Source: Roseateles noduli
GTDB taxonomy: Bacteria > Pseudomonadota > Gammaproteobacteria > Burkholderiales > Burkholderiaceae_C
Assembly: GCA_002205125.1 (NCBI GenBank)
Contig: NIOE01000017.1
Coordinates: 62,001-126,000, forward strand
Reading direction: 5' to 3'
DNA: 64,000 nt
Below the pieces are notes generated by a model, which was given only the letters and a program-made list of their open reading frames with translations, ran no database searches and had not been told where the DNA came from. Positions within the stretch are counted from its first letter, which is position 1, and each line of letters opens with the position of its first letter. Positions 46,888-55,303 of the stretch are shown here, one piece after another. The position numbers and the translations under genes were made by a program.

Positions 46888-47973
46888 TCACAGCATCAGC
46901 GCGCGCATCGCCGTGGAGAAGCGCTCCTCGAATCCGCCGCCTTCAGACGGCGCACGTCGACGCACCAGCAGCGCAGCCAGTCCGAGGCGCTCCGCCAGCG
47001 CGAGGCCTTCGTCCGGCCCGAGCACCATCAGCGCCGTCGACCAGCCGTCGGCCCACATCGCGCTGTCGTGCACGACGGTGACCGACGCAAGTCCGTGTTC
47101 GATCGGCCGACGGGTGCGCGGATCGATGGTGTGCGAACGGCGCGGGCCGTCGGTCTCGTCGAAGAATTTCCGGTAGTCGCCGGAGGTCGCCACCGACAGG
47201 CCGTGCAAGGCGATGCGCACCGGCGCGAGTCCGCAATCAGCGGACGGCGGCTCCAGGTCGACCCACCACGGTTGACCTTCCGGCTTGAGCCCGGCGCCTC
47301 GCAACTCCCCGCCGATCTCGACGAGGTGGTCGGGCAGTCCGAGGGCCGTCAGGACGGCGGACAAGCGATCGACCGCGAAGCCCTTGGCGATCGCCGACAG
47401 GTCCAGCGTCGCCTCGCCGGGTTGCGTGAGCACGCGACGCGTGCCGTCCCACGGCAGCGATGCCCAGCCGCAATGGACACGACCGCAGTCCTCGGGCGAC
47501 GGCGCGCGGAAGCCCGGCGCATCGTGGCGCGGCGCGAGCGCGGTCTCGCCCGAAGGTCCGAAGCCCCACAGCGAGACCAGCGCGCCGGCGGTCGGGTCGT
47601 AAGCGCCGTCGCTCTCGGCCGCGATGCGCAGCGCCGCGTCCACCACAACGGCGAAACCGTCCGGCAACGGACACGCCGTGCCCGCCGCCGCGCGATTGAA
47701 GCGGCTGAGGTCCGAGCCCGCGACCCAGCTGCTCATCTGCGCGATGACTTCGTCGCAGGCATGGACGACCGCCGCCTCGATCGCCGCGAGGCGCAGCCCC
47801 GCCGGCCCGATGAAACGCGCGGACCAGCTCGTCCCCATCGTCTCGCCGGCCAGCGCGTGCACGGCCTGCCCCAGCGCCGGCGGTTCGCCGACGATCTGCA
47901 GCGGAACGAGGACGCGCGGCTCGAGCGCGATGCCCGCGCCCCGCGTCGCCATCGTCCCGCAGCTCACGCTCAC
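46888..47973 (-). CDS. apbE: FAD:protein FMN transferase ApbE
   Basis: 361 residues. ApbE transfers FMN from FAD to a Thr/Ser of a partner protein, with Mg2+, usually outside the cytoplasm. Seen are GETMGTSWSARF, SDLSRFN, GAYDPTAGALVSLWGFG, TLDLSAIAKGFAVD, LVEIGGELRGAG, ATSGDYRKFF, HTIDPRTRRPIEHG and WADGWSTALMVLG, the standard motif series. No clear lipoprotein signal; the N-terminus lacks a typical signal peptide, so localisation is uncertain. Its start overlaps the DUF4198 stop by four bases. No canonical S/T-G-A-T acceptor motif is obvious in the neighbouring proteins. Confidence 0.94.
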   Translation of the reverse strand: MSVSCGTMATRGAGIALEPRVLVPLQIVGEPPALGQAVHALAGETMGTSWSARFIGPAGLRLAAIEAAVVHACDEVIAQMSSWVAGSDLSRFNRAAAGTACPLPDGFAVVVDAALRIAAESDGAYDPTAGALVSLWGFGPSGETALAPRHDAPGFRAPSPEDCGRVHCGWASLPWDGTRRVLTQPGEATLDLSAIAKGFAVDRLSAVLTALGLPDHLVEIGGELRGAGLKPEGQPWWVDLEPPSADCGLAPVRIALHGLSVATSGDYRKFFDETDGPRRSHTIDPRTRRPIEHGLASVTVVHDSAMWADGWSTALMVLGPDEGLALAERLGLAALLVRRRAPSEGGGFEERFSTAMRALML

Positions 47974-48818
47974 TTCGGCAGCACCTCGAAGGTGGCGCTC
48001 ACGCTGGCGCGCTGCACCGGCGCCTCACGCGTACCGGTGGGCGCGTTCGGGCCGCGCGCGGGACCGGTGCTCGCGCCGATGAAGTAGCGGCCCGGCTCCG
48101 TCCATTCGACGGTGAACTCGCCCTTCGCATCGGTCTTCAGCTCGATCTCGCCGAACTTGTAGCGGTAGCGGTTGCCTTCGCGGATCAGCTTGAGCTGCAC
48201 GTCGGCCGCGGGCTTGCCGTCCAGCACCAGGCGGAACTTCGTCTTGTCGCCGTGGCTCAGGTCGGTGACCGGACCCAGCGGCAGCAGCTCCAGGCCGTCG
48301 CCCTCGGGCTTGAAGTCGACCTTGCCGGCCTCTTCCTTGCTGACGAAGGTCTGCTGGCGGTTGCTCATCACCGTCAGCGCGGTGACCTCGGCATCGGCCG
48401 GCACGTCCTTGGCAAAACTTTCCTTCGTGCCGCGGAAGCGCTTGGTCTCGCCGCCCTGCTTGTACGCGCCCATCAGCGACTGGCTGACATTGCTCACGCG
48501 CCAGGTGCCGTCCTGCGTCAGCTTCACGTCGAAGCTCTCGCGGTGGCGGGCAGCGCTGCGGTTCTCGGCCTCGACGCTCTTGCCGTCCGGCGCGGTGATG
48601 CGGACCGTCTCCAGCTTCAGCGCGCGCTCGAAGTTGAAGAGGTCTTCCGAGACGGCCGCGTCGAACGAGGCCACCGGTTCCTTGCCGTCGAAGGCCGCCT
48701 TGTTGGGCAGCAGCCAGGTCATGTGCGCCTGCGCGGTCAGCGGGACCAGCGCGGCGACGGCCAGCGCGACGGGCGCGATGCGCGTGGCGATCCGGGAAGC
48801 GATCGAAATCTTCTTCAT
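47970..48818 (-). CDS. DUF4198 periplasmic protein
   Basis: 282 residues. Signal peptide up to LTAQA, then AHMTWLLPNKAAF, the beginning typical of DUF4198 with a His right after the cleavage site (possible metal ligand, inference). The body is beta-rich with FRLVLDGKPAADVQLKLIR and GEFTVEWTEPGRYFIGA, an Ig/GMD-like fold. Related proteins occur in metal and siderophore loci. It overlaps apbE by four bases. Confidence 0.85.
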   Translation of the reverse strand: MKKISIASRIATRIAPVALAVAALVPLTAQAHMTWLLPNKAAFDGKEPVASFDAAVSEDLFNFERALKLETVRITAPDGKSVEAENRSAARHRESFDVKLTQDGTWRVSNVSQSLMGAYKQGGETKRFRGTKESFAKDVPADAEVTALTVMSNRQQTFVSKEEAGKVDFKPEGDGLELLPLGPVTDLSHGDKTKFRLVLDGKPAADVQLKLIREGNRYRYKFGEIELKTDAKGEFTVEWTEPGRYFIGASTGPARGPNAPTGTREAPVQRASVSATFEVLPK

Positions 48819-48861
48819 GGGAGTTCCTCCGTGTCTTGTCGTGGAGCCTGTCGCGGCGCGA

Positions 48862-49407
48862 TCAGGGCTTGACCGTCAGTTCCAGCGCGCCGAGCTCGTG
48901 CTCACCCTGCGCCTTCTCCGTCGCGGCAGCCTTGACCGGCCAGGTCAGCGGCAGGCGCTGCACTTCGCGGCCGCCGGCTTCACGGCTGGATTCGACGACC
49001 ACCTCGTACTTGCCCGGCGGCAGCGCGGCGAGCGCGGCGCTGGTGTCCAGCGAGATCGCGTGCTCGCCCGGTGCGCGCGTGGCAGCGGTGACGCCGTCCG
49101 CCGGCACGGTCAGGTTGCGGCCGCCCTGGCGCCACCACTGGCGCATGTCCTTGAGCCACTTGGTGCCGGCGTTGTTCTGCTTCTTGGTGTCGTACCAGAC
49201 GGCCAGTTGCGCGACGGCGGGACCGGATTCGCCGGCCTTCTCGACCCAGACGGCGATGTAGGGGCGGTGGTACTCGGCGACGTTCAGGCGTGGCACTTCC
49301 AGCTTGAGCTGGACGGTGGCGGCCCAGGCGGAGGAGCCGACGGCCAGGGTGCCCAGCGTGCCGAGGGCACCGAGCTGGAGGAGGGTACGACTTGCGGAGC
49401 GATTCAT
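48862..49407 (-). CDS. DUF2271 periplasmic protein
   Basis: 181 residues from ATG 49407. N-terminal signal (LLQLGALGTLGTLAVGSSAWA). The mature domain has VEKAGESGPAVAQLAVWYDTKK, KWLKDMRQWWRQGGRNLTV, GVTAATRAPG and YEVVVESSREAGGREVQRL, which is the DUF2271 family pattern. DUF2271 genes nearly always sit beside PepSY and ApbE genes; function not established, thought to relate to flavin-linked extracytosolic redox. It lies between the PepSY gene and DUF4198. Confidence 0.85.
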   Translation of the reverse strand: MNRSASRTLLQLGALGTLGTLAVGSSAWAATVQLKLEVPRLNVAEYHRPYIAVWVEKAGESGPAVAQLAVWYDTKKQNNAGTKWLKDMRQWWRQGGRNLTVPADGVTAATRAPGEHAISLDTSAALAALPPGKYEVVVESSREAGGREVQRLPLTWPVKAAATEKAQGEHELGALELTVKP

Positions 49408-49466
49408 GGTCGAGTCTCGGTTGAAGGTCGGGAGGATCCTGGCGGCGGCTCGGAGCGGAGAGGAAA

Positions 49467-50129
49467 TCAATGGATCAGCAGCAGCGCCAGCAGCGCCGGG
49501 ATCACCAGGCCCAGGCCGACGAGCGGCCACGTGCTGGGGCGACTGACCGCATGGAACTTGAGGATCAGCAGGCCCGTGATCGAGAACAGCAGGCAGGCGA
49601 CGGCGAAGAGGTCGATGAACCAGCTCCAGGCCACGCCGGCATGGCGGCCCTTGTGCAGGTCGTTGAGGTAGGAGATCCAGCCGCGGTCGGTGTCCTCGAA
49701 CTCGACCTCGCCGCTGTCGCGCGCGATGCGGATCCACGCGTCGCCGCCCGGGCGCGGCAGCGCGAGGTAGATCTCGTCGCGGTTCCACTCGGCTTCGCGG
49801 CCGTCGATCGCGCGACCCAGCTCCTTCGCCAGCCAGGTCCGCACCGTGGCGGGCACCGGCGCCTTGCTGTCGGGCTCATTGGCGGACGCCGGCTTCAGCG
49901 GCGCGGCCAGCTCGGCCGGCAATTGCGCCGTCCTGCTGACGATGGCCGGCTTGGACTCGATGTCGGCGGCGTGGTTCAGCGTGATGCCGGTGACGGCGAA
50001 CAGGATCATGCCGATCAGGCAGATCGCCGAACTGATCCAGTGCCACTGGTGCAGCTGCTTCAGCCAGCCGGACCGCTTCGCGGCATTGCCCGCATGGCCA
50101 CCTGGATTCGTACGCTTGGGTCCGCTCAT
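49467..50129 (-). CDS. PepSY-associated membrane protein
   Basis: 220 residues with an N-terminal helix ([26 protein letters not shown] interrupted by an HW pair), a periplasmic PepSY-like domain (about 70-160), and two C-terminal helices ([19 protein letters not shown] and [18 protein letters not shown]). RLHQWHWI-type and HKGRHAG motifs with conserved His suggest haem or flavin-linked electron transfer in ferric-siderophore reduction (inference from PepSY proteins). It overlaps the hydroxylase gene by four bases (ATGA). Confidence 0.88.
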   Translation of the reverse strand: MSGPKRTNPGGHAGNAAKRSGWLKQLHQWHWISSAICLIGMILFAVTGITLNHAADIESKPAIVSRTAQLPAELAAPLKPASANEPDSKAPVPATVRTWLAKELGRAIDGREAEWNRDEIYLALPRPGGDAWIRIARDSGEVEFEDTDRGWISYLNDLHKGRHAGVAWSWFIDLFAVACLLFSITGLLILKFHAVSRPSTWPLVGLGLVIPALLALLLIH

Positions 50130-50806
50130 GTCTCGGCCCAGAGCCGCAGGAGGTTGTGATAGTGGCCGGTGAGCGCGGTCGTTTCGGCGTCGTCGCCGAG
50201 CCGGCCGCGCAGCTTCTGGATGGTCTGGTCGAGCTCGTACAGCATCGCCCGCTGCCAGTCCTGTCGGATCAGGCTCTGCGTCCAGAAGAACGAGCAGATC
50301 CGCGCGCCGCGCGTCACCGGCGTGACGCGATGCAGGCTGGTGCTCGCGTAGACGATGAGGTCGCCCGCCGGCAGCTTCACCTCGTGTGTGCCGTAGGTGT
50401 CGACAACCTCGAGCTCGCCGCCGTCGTACTCGTCGGGCTCGCTCAGGAAGAGGGTGGAGGACACGTCGCTGCGCAGCGGATGGTCGCTGCCCTGCTGGCG
50501 CATGATCGCGCCGTCGACGTGGAAGCCGTAGTGCTCGCCGCCCTCGTAGCGGTTGAACAGCGGCGCCAGCGTGCGCAGCGGCAGCGCCGCCGAGATGAAC
50601 AGCGGATGCCGTGCCAGCACCTCGCGGATGTGCGCGCCGATCTCGCGCGCGGCCGGATGCTCGACCGGCAGCTGGCGGTTCTGCTTGACCTTCGCGCCCT
50701 GCTCGCCCACGGTCGCGCGACCGTCGGTCCAGTCGGCGGCGTCCAGGAGCTTGCGCATCTCGCGCACGTCCTGCTTGCTGAGCACTTCGGGGATGTGAAG
50801 AAGCAT
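50126..50806 (-). CDS. piuC: PKHD-type Fe(II)/2-oxoglutarate hydroxylase (PiuC/YbiX)
   Basis: 226 residues. [18 protein letters not shown] is the typical start. Iron is held by HxD in [12 protein letters not shown] and a distal His in [22 protein letters not shown], with the Arg for 2-oxoglutarate. In Pseudomonas and E. coli this enzyme is encoded next to a catecholate-type TonB receptor (PiuA, Fiu) and induced by iron starvation, as here. Its biochemical substrate is unknown. It follows the receptor gene by 101 bases. Confidence 0.93.
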   Translation of the reverse strand: MLLHIPEVLSKQDVREMRKLLDAADWTDGRATVGEQGAKVKQNRQLPVEHPAAREIGAHIREVLARHPLFISAALPLRTLAPLFNRYEGGEHYGFHVDGAIMRQQGSDHPLRSDVSSTLFLSEPDEYDGGELEVVDTYGTHEVKLPAGDLIVYASTSLHRVTPVTRGARICSFFWTQSLIRQDWQRAMLYELDQTIQKLRGRLGDDAETTALTGHYHNLLRLWAET

Positions 50807-50844
50807 GTCCGGATCGAATCAATTCAGGAGGCTGCACGCACGAC

Positions 50845-50874
50845 GGCCCGCCCCTGCTAGGACAGGGACGGGCC
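50845..50874 (-). terminator. Hairpin between the TonB receptor and hydroxylase genes
   Basis: GGCCCG-CCCCTG (50845-50856) pairs with CAGGGACGGGCC (50863-50874), 12 pairs with one wobble, loop six bases. It lies 33 bases past the receptor stop. There is no U-tract, so it may be a partial terminator or a 3' mRNA stabiliser within the operon rather than a full stop. Confidence 0.6.
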
Positions 50875-50906
50875 GCGCGTACGCTACCTCAAACCGTCAG
50901 GCCTGA

Positions 50907-53297
50907 TCAGAAGCCGATGTTGGCGGAGAGCGTCGCAGCGCGCGGAGCGCCCAGCACCAGTCGGCCACCGCCGTTGTTCAACGAGCTCATGTACTTCTTG
51001 TCGAACACGTTGGTGACGTTCAGCTGCAGCGAGACGTTCTTGTTGACGCGGTAGGCGCCCATGACGTCCATCACGGTGTAGGCCGGCAGTTCCGGCAGGC
51101 CGGTCGACGGGGCGGCGGCGACGGTGATCACGCGCTTCTGCTCCGACGTGTGGCGCGCGCCGACGGCACCGGTCCAGTCGTTCCACTGATAGGACGTCCA
51201 CAACGTGGCGGACCACTTCGGCGTCCAGCGCACGCCGTCCGTCACCGTCTGGTTCGGGTTGGTCGCGGTGGAGGCGGCGCGCTGGTTGATCTGCTTGGTG
51301 TCCATGGTCTGGACGCCGGCGGTCACCTGCCAGAAGTTGGTGAGCTGGCCGACCGCGGCCAGCTCGATCCCCTGCACCCGGGTCTTGCCGCCTTGCGTGG
51401 CGACGTTGGTCAGCGCGTCCACGCTCACCTGGCCGTCGTTCTCGCTGCGGTACAGCGCGGCCGTCAGGTTCAGACGCTTGTTGAGCAGGTCCCACTTGGT
51501 GCCCAGCTCGTAGTTCGTCGTCTCCTGCGCGTCGGCCGCCGTGCCGGCCTGGCCGGAGCTGCTCAGCGTGAAGTTGGCGCTGCCCGGAGGCGTCAGCGAG
51601 TTGGCGGCGGCGGCGTAGACCGTGCCGTTGTCGGCCAGCTTGTACACGGCGCCGAGGTTCCAGCTGGTGATCCACTTGCCTGCGTTCAGGCGCGTGGTGC
51701 TGATCGTGTTGATGTTGGAACCGGTGGCCGCGCCAGGGGCCAGGACCACCGAGCCGGTGGTGGTCTTGATCTTGTAGTGCTCGGTACGCACGCCGAAGGT
51801 GAGCTTGAGCGCGTCGGTCACTGAGATCGTGTCCAGCGCGTAGATCGCCTGGGTGATGGTGCTGCCTTCGCTGTCGGCGCCGGTGGCGTAGGGCATGCCC
51901 AGCACATCGTTCGCGTTCGGGTTGTACAGGTTGGCCGGCGGGTTGGCGATGGCGGCGTAGCTCACGCCGTTGATCGTCTGCGCGGTCGTGCCGAAGCCGC
52001 GGCTGTCCTGGCTTTCGTACATCAGCTCGACGCCGGTGGCCAAGTCATGCTTGATGCCGCCGGTGTTGAACGCGGCGTTGATGCTGGTCTGGTTGGCCAG
52101 GATCTCGTTGGTCTGATCCACGCGCTGACGCGAGCGGGCGATCTGCCAGGTGGACGGATCCGCCGTCACGACCGTGGACGCCGCGCCGGTGCCCGGCACG
52201 TTCGTGATGCCGATGATGCCGGTGATCACGCGGTCCATGTGGGTGCGGCCATAGCGCGAGGTGTTGCGCACGGTCAGGCCGTTGCCGATGTCCATCTCCA
52301 GCTTGGAGGTGACCATGTCGGCCTTGACCTTCTCGCGGTCGCCGCGGCTGCCGTAGAAGTTGTCGGTGTCGACCTTCGAGGCCGTCTTCAGCGCCTCCAG
52401 GCCGGCGATCGCGGCGGGCGTCGAGCCGGCCGCGGGGTTCGCCACGGTGAAGCCTGCCCAGCCGATGGCCGGGATGCCGCCGTCCGGCACGTTGTTCTGA
52501 CGCACGTGCTGCGAGTACAGGAAGAAGCGCGTCGGCGTGTTCAGGCCGAAGGCGATCCCCGGGGCGATCGCGTGCGTCTTGCGCTCGACGATGTCGCGGC
52601 CCGGCACGCCGTTGTCCTGCCACACGGCATTCAGACGCACGGCGGTGTTGTCCATCACCTTCTGGTTGACGTCGATGGAGGCGCGCTTGCGGCTTGCATC
52701 GCCGATCGTGATCACGCCGTCGATCGAGTTCTCGATCTGCGGCAGCTTGCTGATCAGGTTGATGTAGCCGGCGGACGCGCCGCGGCCGGTGTCGGCGCCC
52801 GACGGGCCCTTCACGACTTCGATCTGCTCGATGTTGAAGACGTCGCGCGTGACCGCGCCCAGGTCGCGGATGCCGTCGACGAAGGTCGAGGTGCTGGCCG
52901 AGAAGCCGCGCATCTGGAAAGTGTCGCCGGCGGAGGTGTTGCCGTTCTCACCCAGCTGCATCGTGATGCCGGGGGTGTTCTGCAGCGCGTCGATCAGCGA
53001 GACGGCGCCTTGCTCGCGCAGCACTTCCTTCTTGATCACCGAGATCGTCTTGGGCGTTTCCAGCAGCGGCTGGGTGATCTTCGAGGAGGCGCTCTTGTCG
53101 GCCTTGTAGTCGGACTGGGCCGTGCCTTCGACCTTCACCTGCGGCAGGTAGGGCGACGCGGCGGCGGATGCGGTGGCGGCATCGGCCGGAGCGGCGGCGG
53201 GCGCGTCGGCAGCGTGGGCGAGCGGGAAGGTCAGGGAAGCAGCCAGTGCGGCCAGCGGGGCCACCGCATGTTTGCGGCTCTTGATGTAGCGGGACAT
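50907..53297 (-). CDS. TonB-dependent siderophore receptor (Fiu/PiuA-like)
   Basis: 796 residues. Signal peptide to about AHA, then an Ala-rich linker. The plug domain shows PLLETPKTISVIKKEVLREQG, ALQNTPGITMQLGENG, and IEQIEVVKGPSGADTGRGASAGYINLISK. A 22-strand barrel follows, ending AATLSANIGF with the terminal Phe needed for outer-membrane assembly. It imports ferric catecholate-type siderophores with TonB energy. ATG 53297 (MSRYIKSRKHA) is the start. The closest named relatives by context are Fiu/PiuA, because piuC follows. Confidence 0.93.
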   Translation of the reverse strand: MSRYIKSRKHAVAPLAALAASLTFPLAHAADAPAAAPADAATASAAASPYLPQVKVEGTAQSDYKADKSASSKITQPLLETPKTISVIKKEVLREQGAVSLIDALQNTPGITMQLGENGNTSAGDTFQMRGFSASTSTFVDGIRDLGAVTRDVFNIEQIEVVKGPSGADTGRGASAGYINLISKLPQIENSIDGVITIGDASRKRASIDVNQKVMDNTAVRLNAVWQDNGVPGRDIVERKTHAIAPGIAFGLNTPTRFFLYSQHVRQNNVPDGGIPAIGWAGFTVANPAAGSTPAAIAGLEALKTASKVDTDNFYGSRGDREKVKADMVTSKLEMDIGNGLTVRNTSRYGRTHMDRVITGIIGITNVPGTGAASTVVTADPSTWQIARSRQRVDQTNEILANQTSINAAFNTGGIKHDLATGVELMYESQDSRGFGTTAQTINGVSYAAIANPPANLYNPNANDVLGMPYATGADSEGSTITQAIYALDTISVTDALKLTFGVRTEHYKIKTTTGSVVLAPGAATGSNINTISTTRLNAGKWITSWNLGAVYKLADNGTVYAAAANSLTPPGSANFTLSSSGQAGTAADAQETTNYELGTKWDLLNKRLNLTAALYRSENDGQVSVDALTNVATQGGKTRVQGIELAAVGQLTNFWQVTAGVQTMDTKQINQRAASTATNPNQTVTDGVRWTPKWSATLWTSYQWNDWTGAVGARHTSEQKRVITVAAAPSTGLPELPAYTVMDVMGAYRVNKNVSLQLNVTNVFDKKYMSSLNNGGGRLVLGAPRAATLSANIGF

Positions 53298-53463
53298 GGA
53301 TTCGAGCTCCGAGGGAAGTTCTTGTAGGAAATCTGGCTCGGCTGGCTGCGCGTGCTGGCGGCGTCGTCCCGACGCATCACGGCGCACGGTGGCGGGCCCC
53401 TCCCTGTCGCGTCTGGCTGGCGGTGGCGGGTGATTGAGGCCGACTTGGACTCAAAGGCCGCAA

Positions 53464-53493
53464 ATGCTAAGCATTCTCATTTGTATGTGTCAA
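53464..53493 (-). promoter_or_regulatory. Promoter with overlapping Fur-box candidate for the iron operon
   Basis: On the minus strand TTGACA (53488-53493) is a perfect -35; TAGCAT (53464-53469) 18 bases away is a plausible -10. The 19-mer at 53460-53478, GAGAATGCTTAGCATTTGC, matches about 13 of 19 positions of the Fur consensus GATAATGATAATCATTATC and overlaps the -10, so Fur-Fe2+ should block transcription. It lies about 165 bases before the receptor start. Confidence 0.7.
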
Positions 53494-53565
53494 AGAATTG
53501 CTGCTCCTCAGGCGATTCCGCGTGGCGAACGCGCGACGTCCCTGTTTCTGTTCTGTAAAGCACAA

Positions 53566-53597
53566 AACCCGCGGGACGCTGTCGCGTGCCGCGGGTT
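53566..53597 (-). terminator. Rho-independent terminator of the TerC gene
   Basis: AACCCGCGG (53566-53574) and CCGCGGGTT (53589-53597) form a 9-bp stem, and on the minus strand it is followed by TTTGTGC. It lies 40 bases past the TerC stop. With the Fur promoter this is the content of the 339-base gap 53298-53636. Confidence 0.85.
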
Positions 53598-53636
53598 CGG
53601 GGGGACTGCCGGAGCCAGGCCCCGGTCAACGATCCG

Positions 53637-54623
53637 TCAGTTCAGCGGTCCGGCCTTGCCTTCCGCGTGTTCCGGCAGCTTGGGGGCCGTCTTGAGACTC
53701 CAGATCATCGTGATCGCCAGGATCGCGACCACCACGCCCAGCGACAGGAGCACGGGGATCTTGATGACGTCGATCAGCATCATCTTGGCGCCGATGAACA
53801 CCAGCACCACCGCCAGGCCGTAGCTGAGCAGATGGAACTTGGACGCCATCGCCGCCAGCAGGAAGTACATCGCACGCAAGCCCAGGATGGCGAAGATGTT
53901 GGAGCTCAGCACGATGAACGGATCGTTCGTGATCGCGAAGATCGCCGGGATGGAGTCCACCGCGAAGATCACGTCGGTCATGCCCACCAGCGCGATCACC
54001 AGCAGCATCGGCGTGGCGATGCGCTTGCCGTTCTCCAGGGTGAAGAAGCGCTCGCCGTCGAAGTTCTTGCTCACCGGCAGCACACGGCGCAGCAGCTTCA
54101 GCGCGGGGTTGTCCTCAAGGTCGGGTTCCTTGCCGGCCGCCCACCACATCTTGATGCCGGTGATCAGCAGGAAGGCACCGAACAGGTAGAGGATCCAGTG
54201 GAACTGCGCGATCAGCCAGCCGCCCACCAGGATCATCACCGTGCGCAGCACGATGGCGCCGATGATGCCCATCATGAGCACCCGCTTCTGGTAGGCCGAG
54301 GGCACCGAGAAGTAGGTGAAGATCATCAGGAAGACAAAGATGTTGTCGACCGCCAACGATTTCTCGATGAGATAGCCGGTGATGAACTCCAGCGCCTTGG
54401 TGTTGGCGAGTTCCGTGCTGCCGGTGCCGTCCCGCACGGCCCACCAGAGCAGGCCCATGAAGGCGACGCTCAGCGCCACCCATACCAGCGACCAGTTGAT
54501 CGCTTCGCGGACGCCCACGTCGTGCGCGCCCTGCTTGCGCAGGACGACGAAGTCCAGGATCAGCGACACCACGACGATGCCGACGAATGCCACCCACAGC
54601 CACATGGGAACGATCGTGCTCAT
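53637..54623 (-). CDS. TerC-family membrane protein (Alx-like manganese exporter)
   Basis: 328 residues with about nine hydrophobic helices. Conserved TerC acidic motifs are present: EKSLAVDNIFVFLMIF and MTDVIFAVDSIPAIFAIT, the two VDN/VDS helices thought to form the ion path, plus SSNIFAILGLRAMYFLL. A charged loop (KEPDLEDNPALKLLRRVLPV) separates the two halves. Alx-type TerC proteins export Mn2+ and respond to manganese or pH. ATG 54623 is the family start. A yybP-ykoY-like leader precedes it. Confidence 0.92.
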   Translation of the reverse strand: MSTIVPMWLWVAFVGIVVVSLILDFVVLRKQGAHDVGVREAINWSLVWVALSVAFMGLLWWAVRDGTGSTELANTKALEFITGYLIEKSLAVDNIFVFLMIFTYFSVPSAYQKRVLMMGIIGAIVLRTVMILVGGWLIAQFHWILYLFGAFLLITGIKMWWAAGKEPDLEDNPALKLLRRVLPVSKNFDGERFFTLENGKRIATPMLLVIALVGMTDVIFAVDSIPAIFAITNDPFIVLSSNIFAILGLRAMYFLLAAMASKFHLLSYGLAVVLVFIGAKMMLIDVIKIPVLLSLGVVVAILAITMIWSLKTAPKLPEHAEGKAGPLN

Positions 54624-54708
54624 GAGAGCTCCTTGCAAGAAGGAATGGCGAGTCGTCGCCATCCCGGTTTCAACGGCAACGCGCCGCCTCGGGCCAGCGC
54701 GTTGCGAT

Positions 54709-54853
54709 CGAAGGGTCTTGCAAGGCTGATGCGGGCTCGCGGTCGGTGGACCTGGCGAATCCGGCATCAGGTGCAGGGCCCGGCTGCCTTCACGGCAACG
54801 TCTTGACGGGCATCTGCCGCGGCCTGGGCCGCGCGGCTACTCCCCCTTCGGAT
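54709..54853 (-). promoter_or_regulatory. Probable yybP-ykoY (Mn2+) riboswitch
   Basis: The minus strand begins CCGAAGGGGGAGTAGCC, the hallmark GGGGAGUAG core, followed by a GC stem, GCCCGTCAAGACGTTGCC and GCAGCCGGGCC. CGAAGGG at the 5' side can pair with CCCTTCG at 54709-54715 to close P1. A GATAAT -10 element is at 54861-54866, just upstream of the predicted start. The gene downstream is TerC/Alx, the classic partner of this riboswitch. Boundaries are approximate. Confidence 0.78.
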
Positions 54854-54927
54854 GGTTCGAATTATCCTTCACTTCGTCCATTTCAAGTTCGCATTTTCCT
54901 GATGATCGATACCGGTATGCTGAGCGC

Positions 54928-55284
54928 ATGAAAACGCTGACCCGCTGGATGCTGCTGGCCGCCGCGCTGCTGCTGGTGGCGCATCTCTATCCCGGCGTCC
55001 AGGTGAAGGGCTTCGTCACCGCGCTGATCGCGGCCTTCGTGCTGGGCCTGTTCAACACGATCCTGCGGCCGGTGCTGGTGCTGCTCACCCTGCCCGTGAC
55101 GCTGCTGACGCTGGGGCTGTTCCTCTTCGTCATCAATGCGCTGCTGTTCTGGGCAACGGCCAGCGTGCTGGACGGCTTCACCGTCGCCGGCTTCGGCGCG
55201 GCCTTGATCGGCTCGCTGATCTACTCGCTGTGCGGCATGGCGATCGACGTGCTGATCGAACGCCTGTTCCCCGACAGCGAGTAA
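54928..55284 (+). CDS. Phage holin IV-superfamily / YvlD-like membrane protein
   Basis: 118 residues with four hydrophobic helices: WMLLAAALLLVAHLYPGVQV, FVTALIAAFVLGLFNTILRP, LVLLTLPVTLLTLGLFLFVINALLF, and FGAALIGSLIYSLCGMAIDVLI. NTILRPVLVLLTLPVTLLTLG is the signature of the family. Although grouped with holins, chromosomal members are housekeeping envelope proteins of unknown function, not lysis genes. It is divergent from terC. Confidence 0.88.
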   Translation: MKTLTRWMLLAAALLLVAHLYPGVQVKGFVTALIAAFVLGLFNTILRPVLVLLTLPVTLLTLGLFLFVINALLFWATASVLDGFTVAGFGAALIGSLIYSLCGMAIDVLIERLFPDSE

Positions 55285-55303
55285 ATCGCCGACCTCCGGG
55301 CGC

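Noticed and set aside
54928-55284. Holin-like protein as evidence for a prophage
   Set aside because: The protein matches the chromosomal YvlD-like group; no phage genes adjoin it and it lies outside the island.
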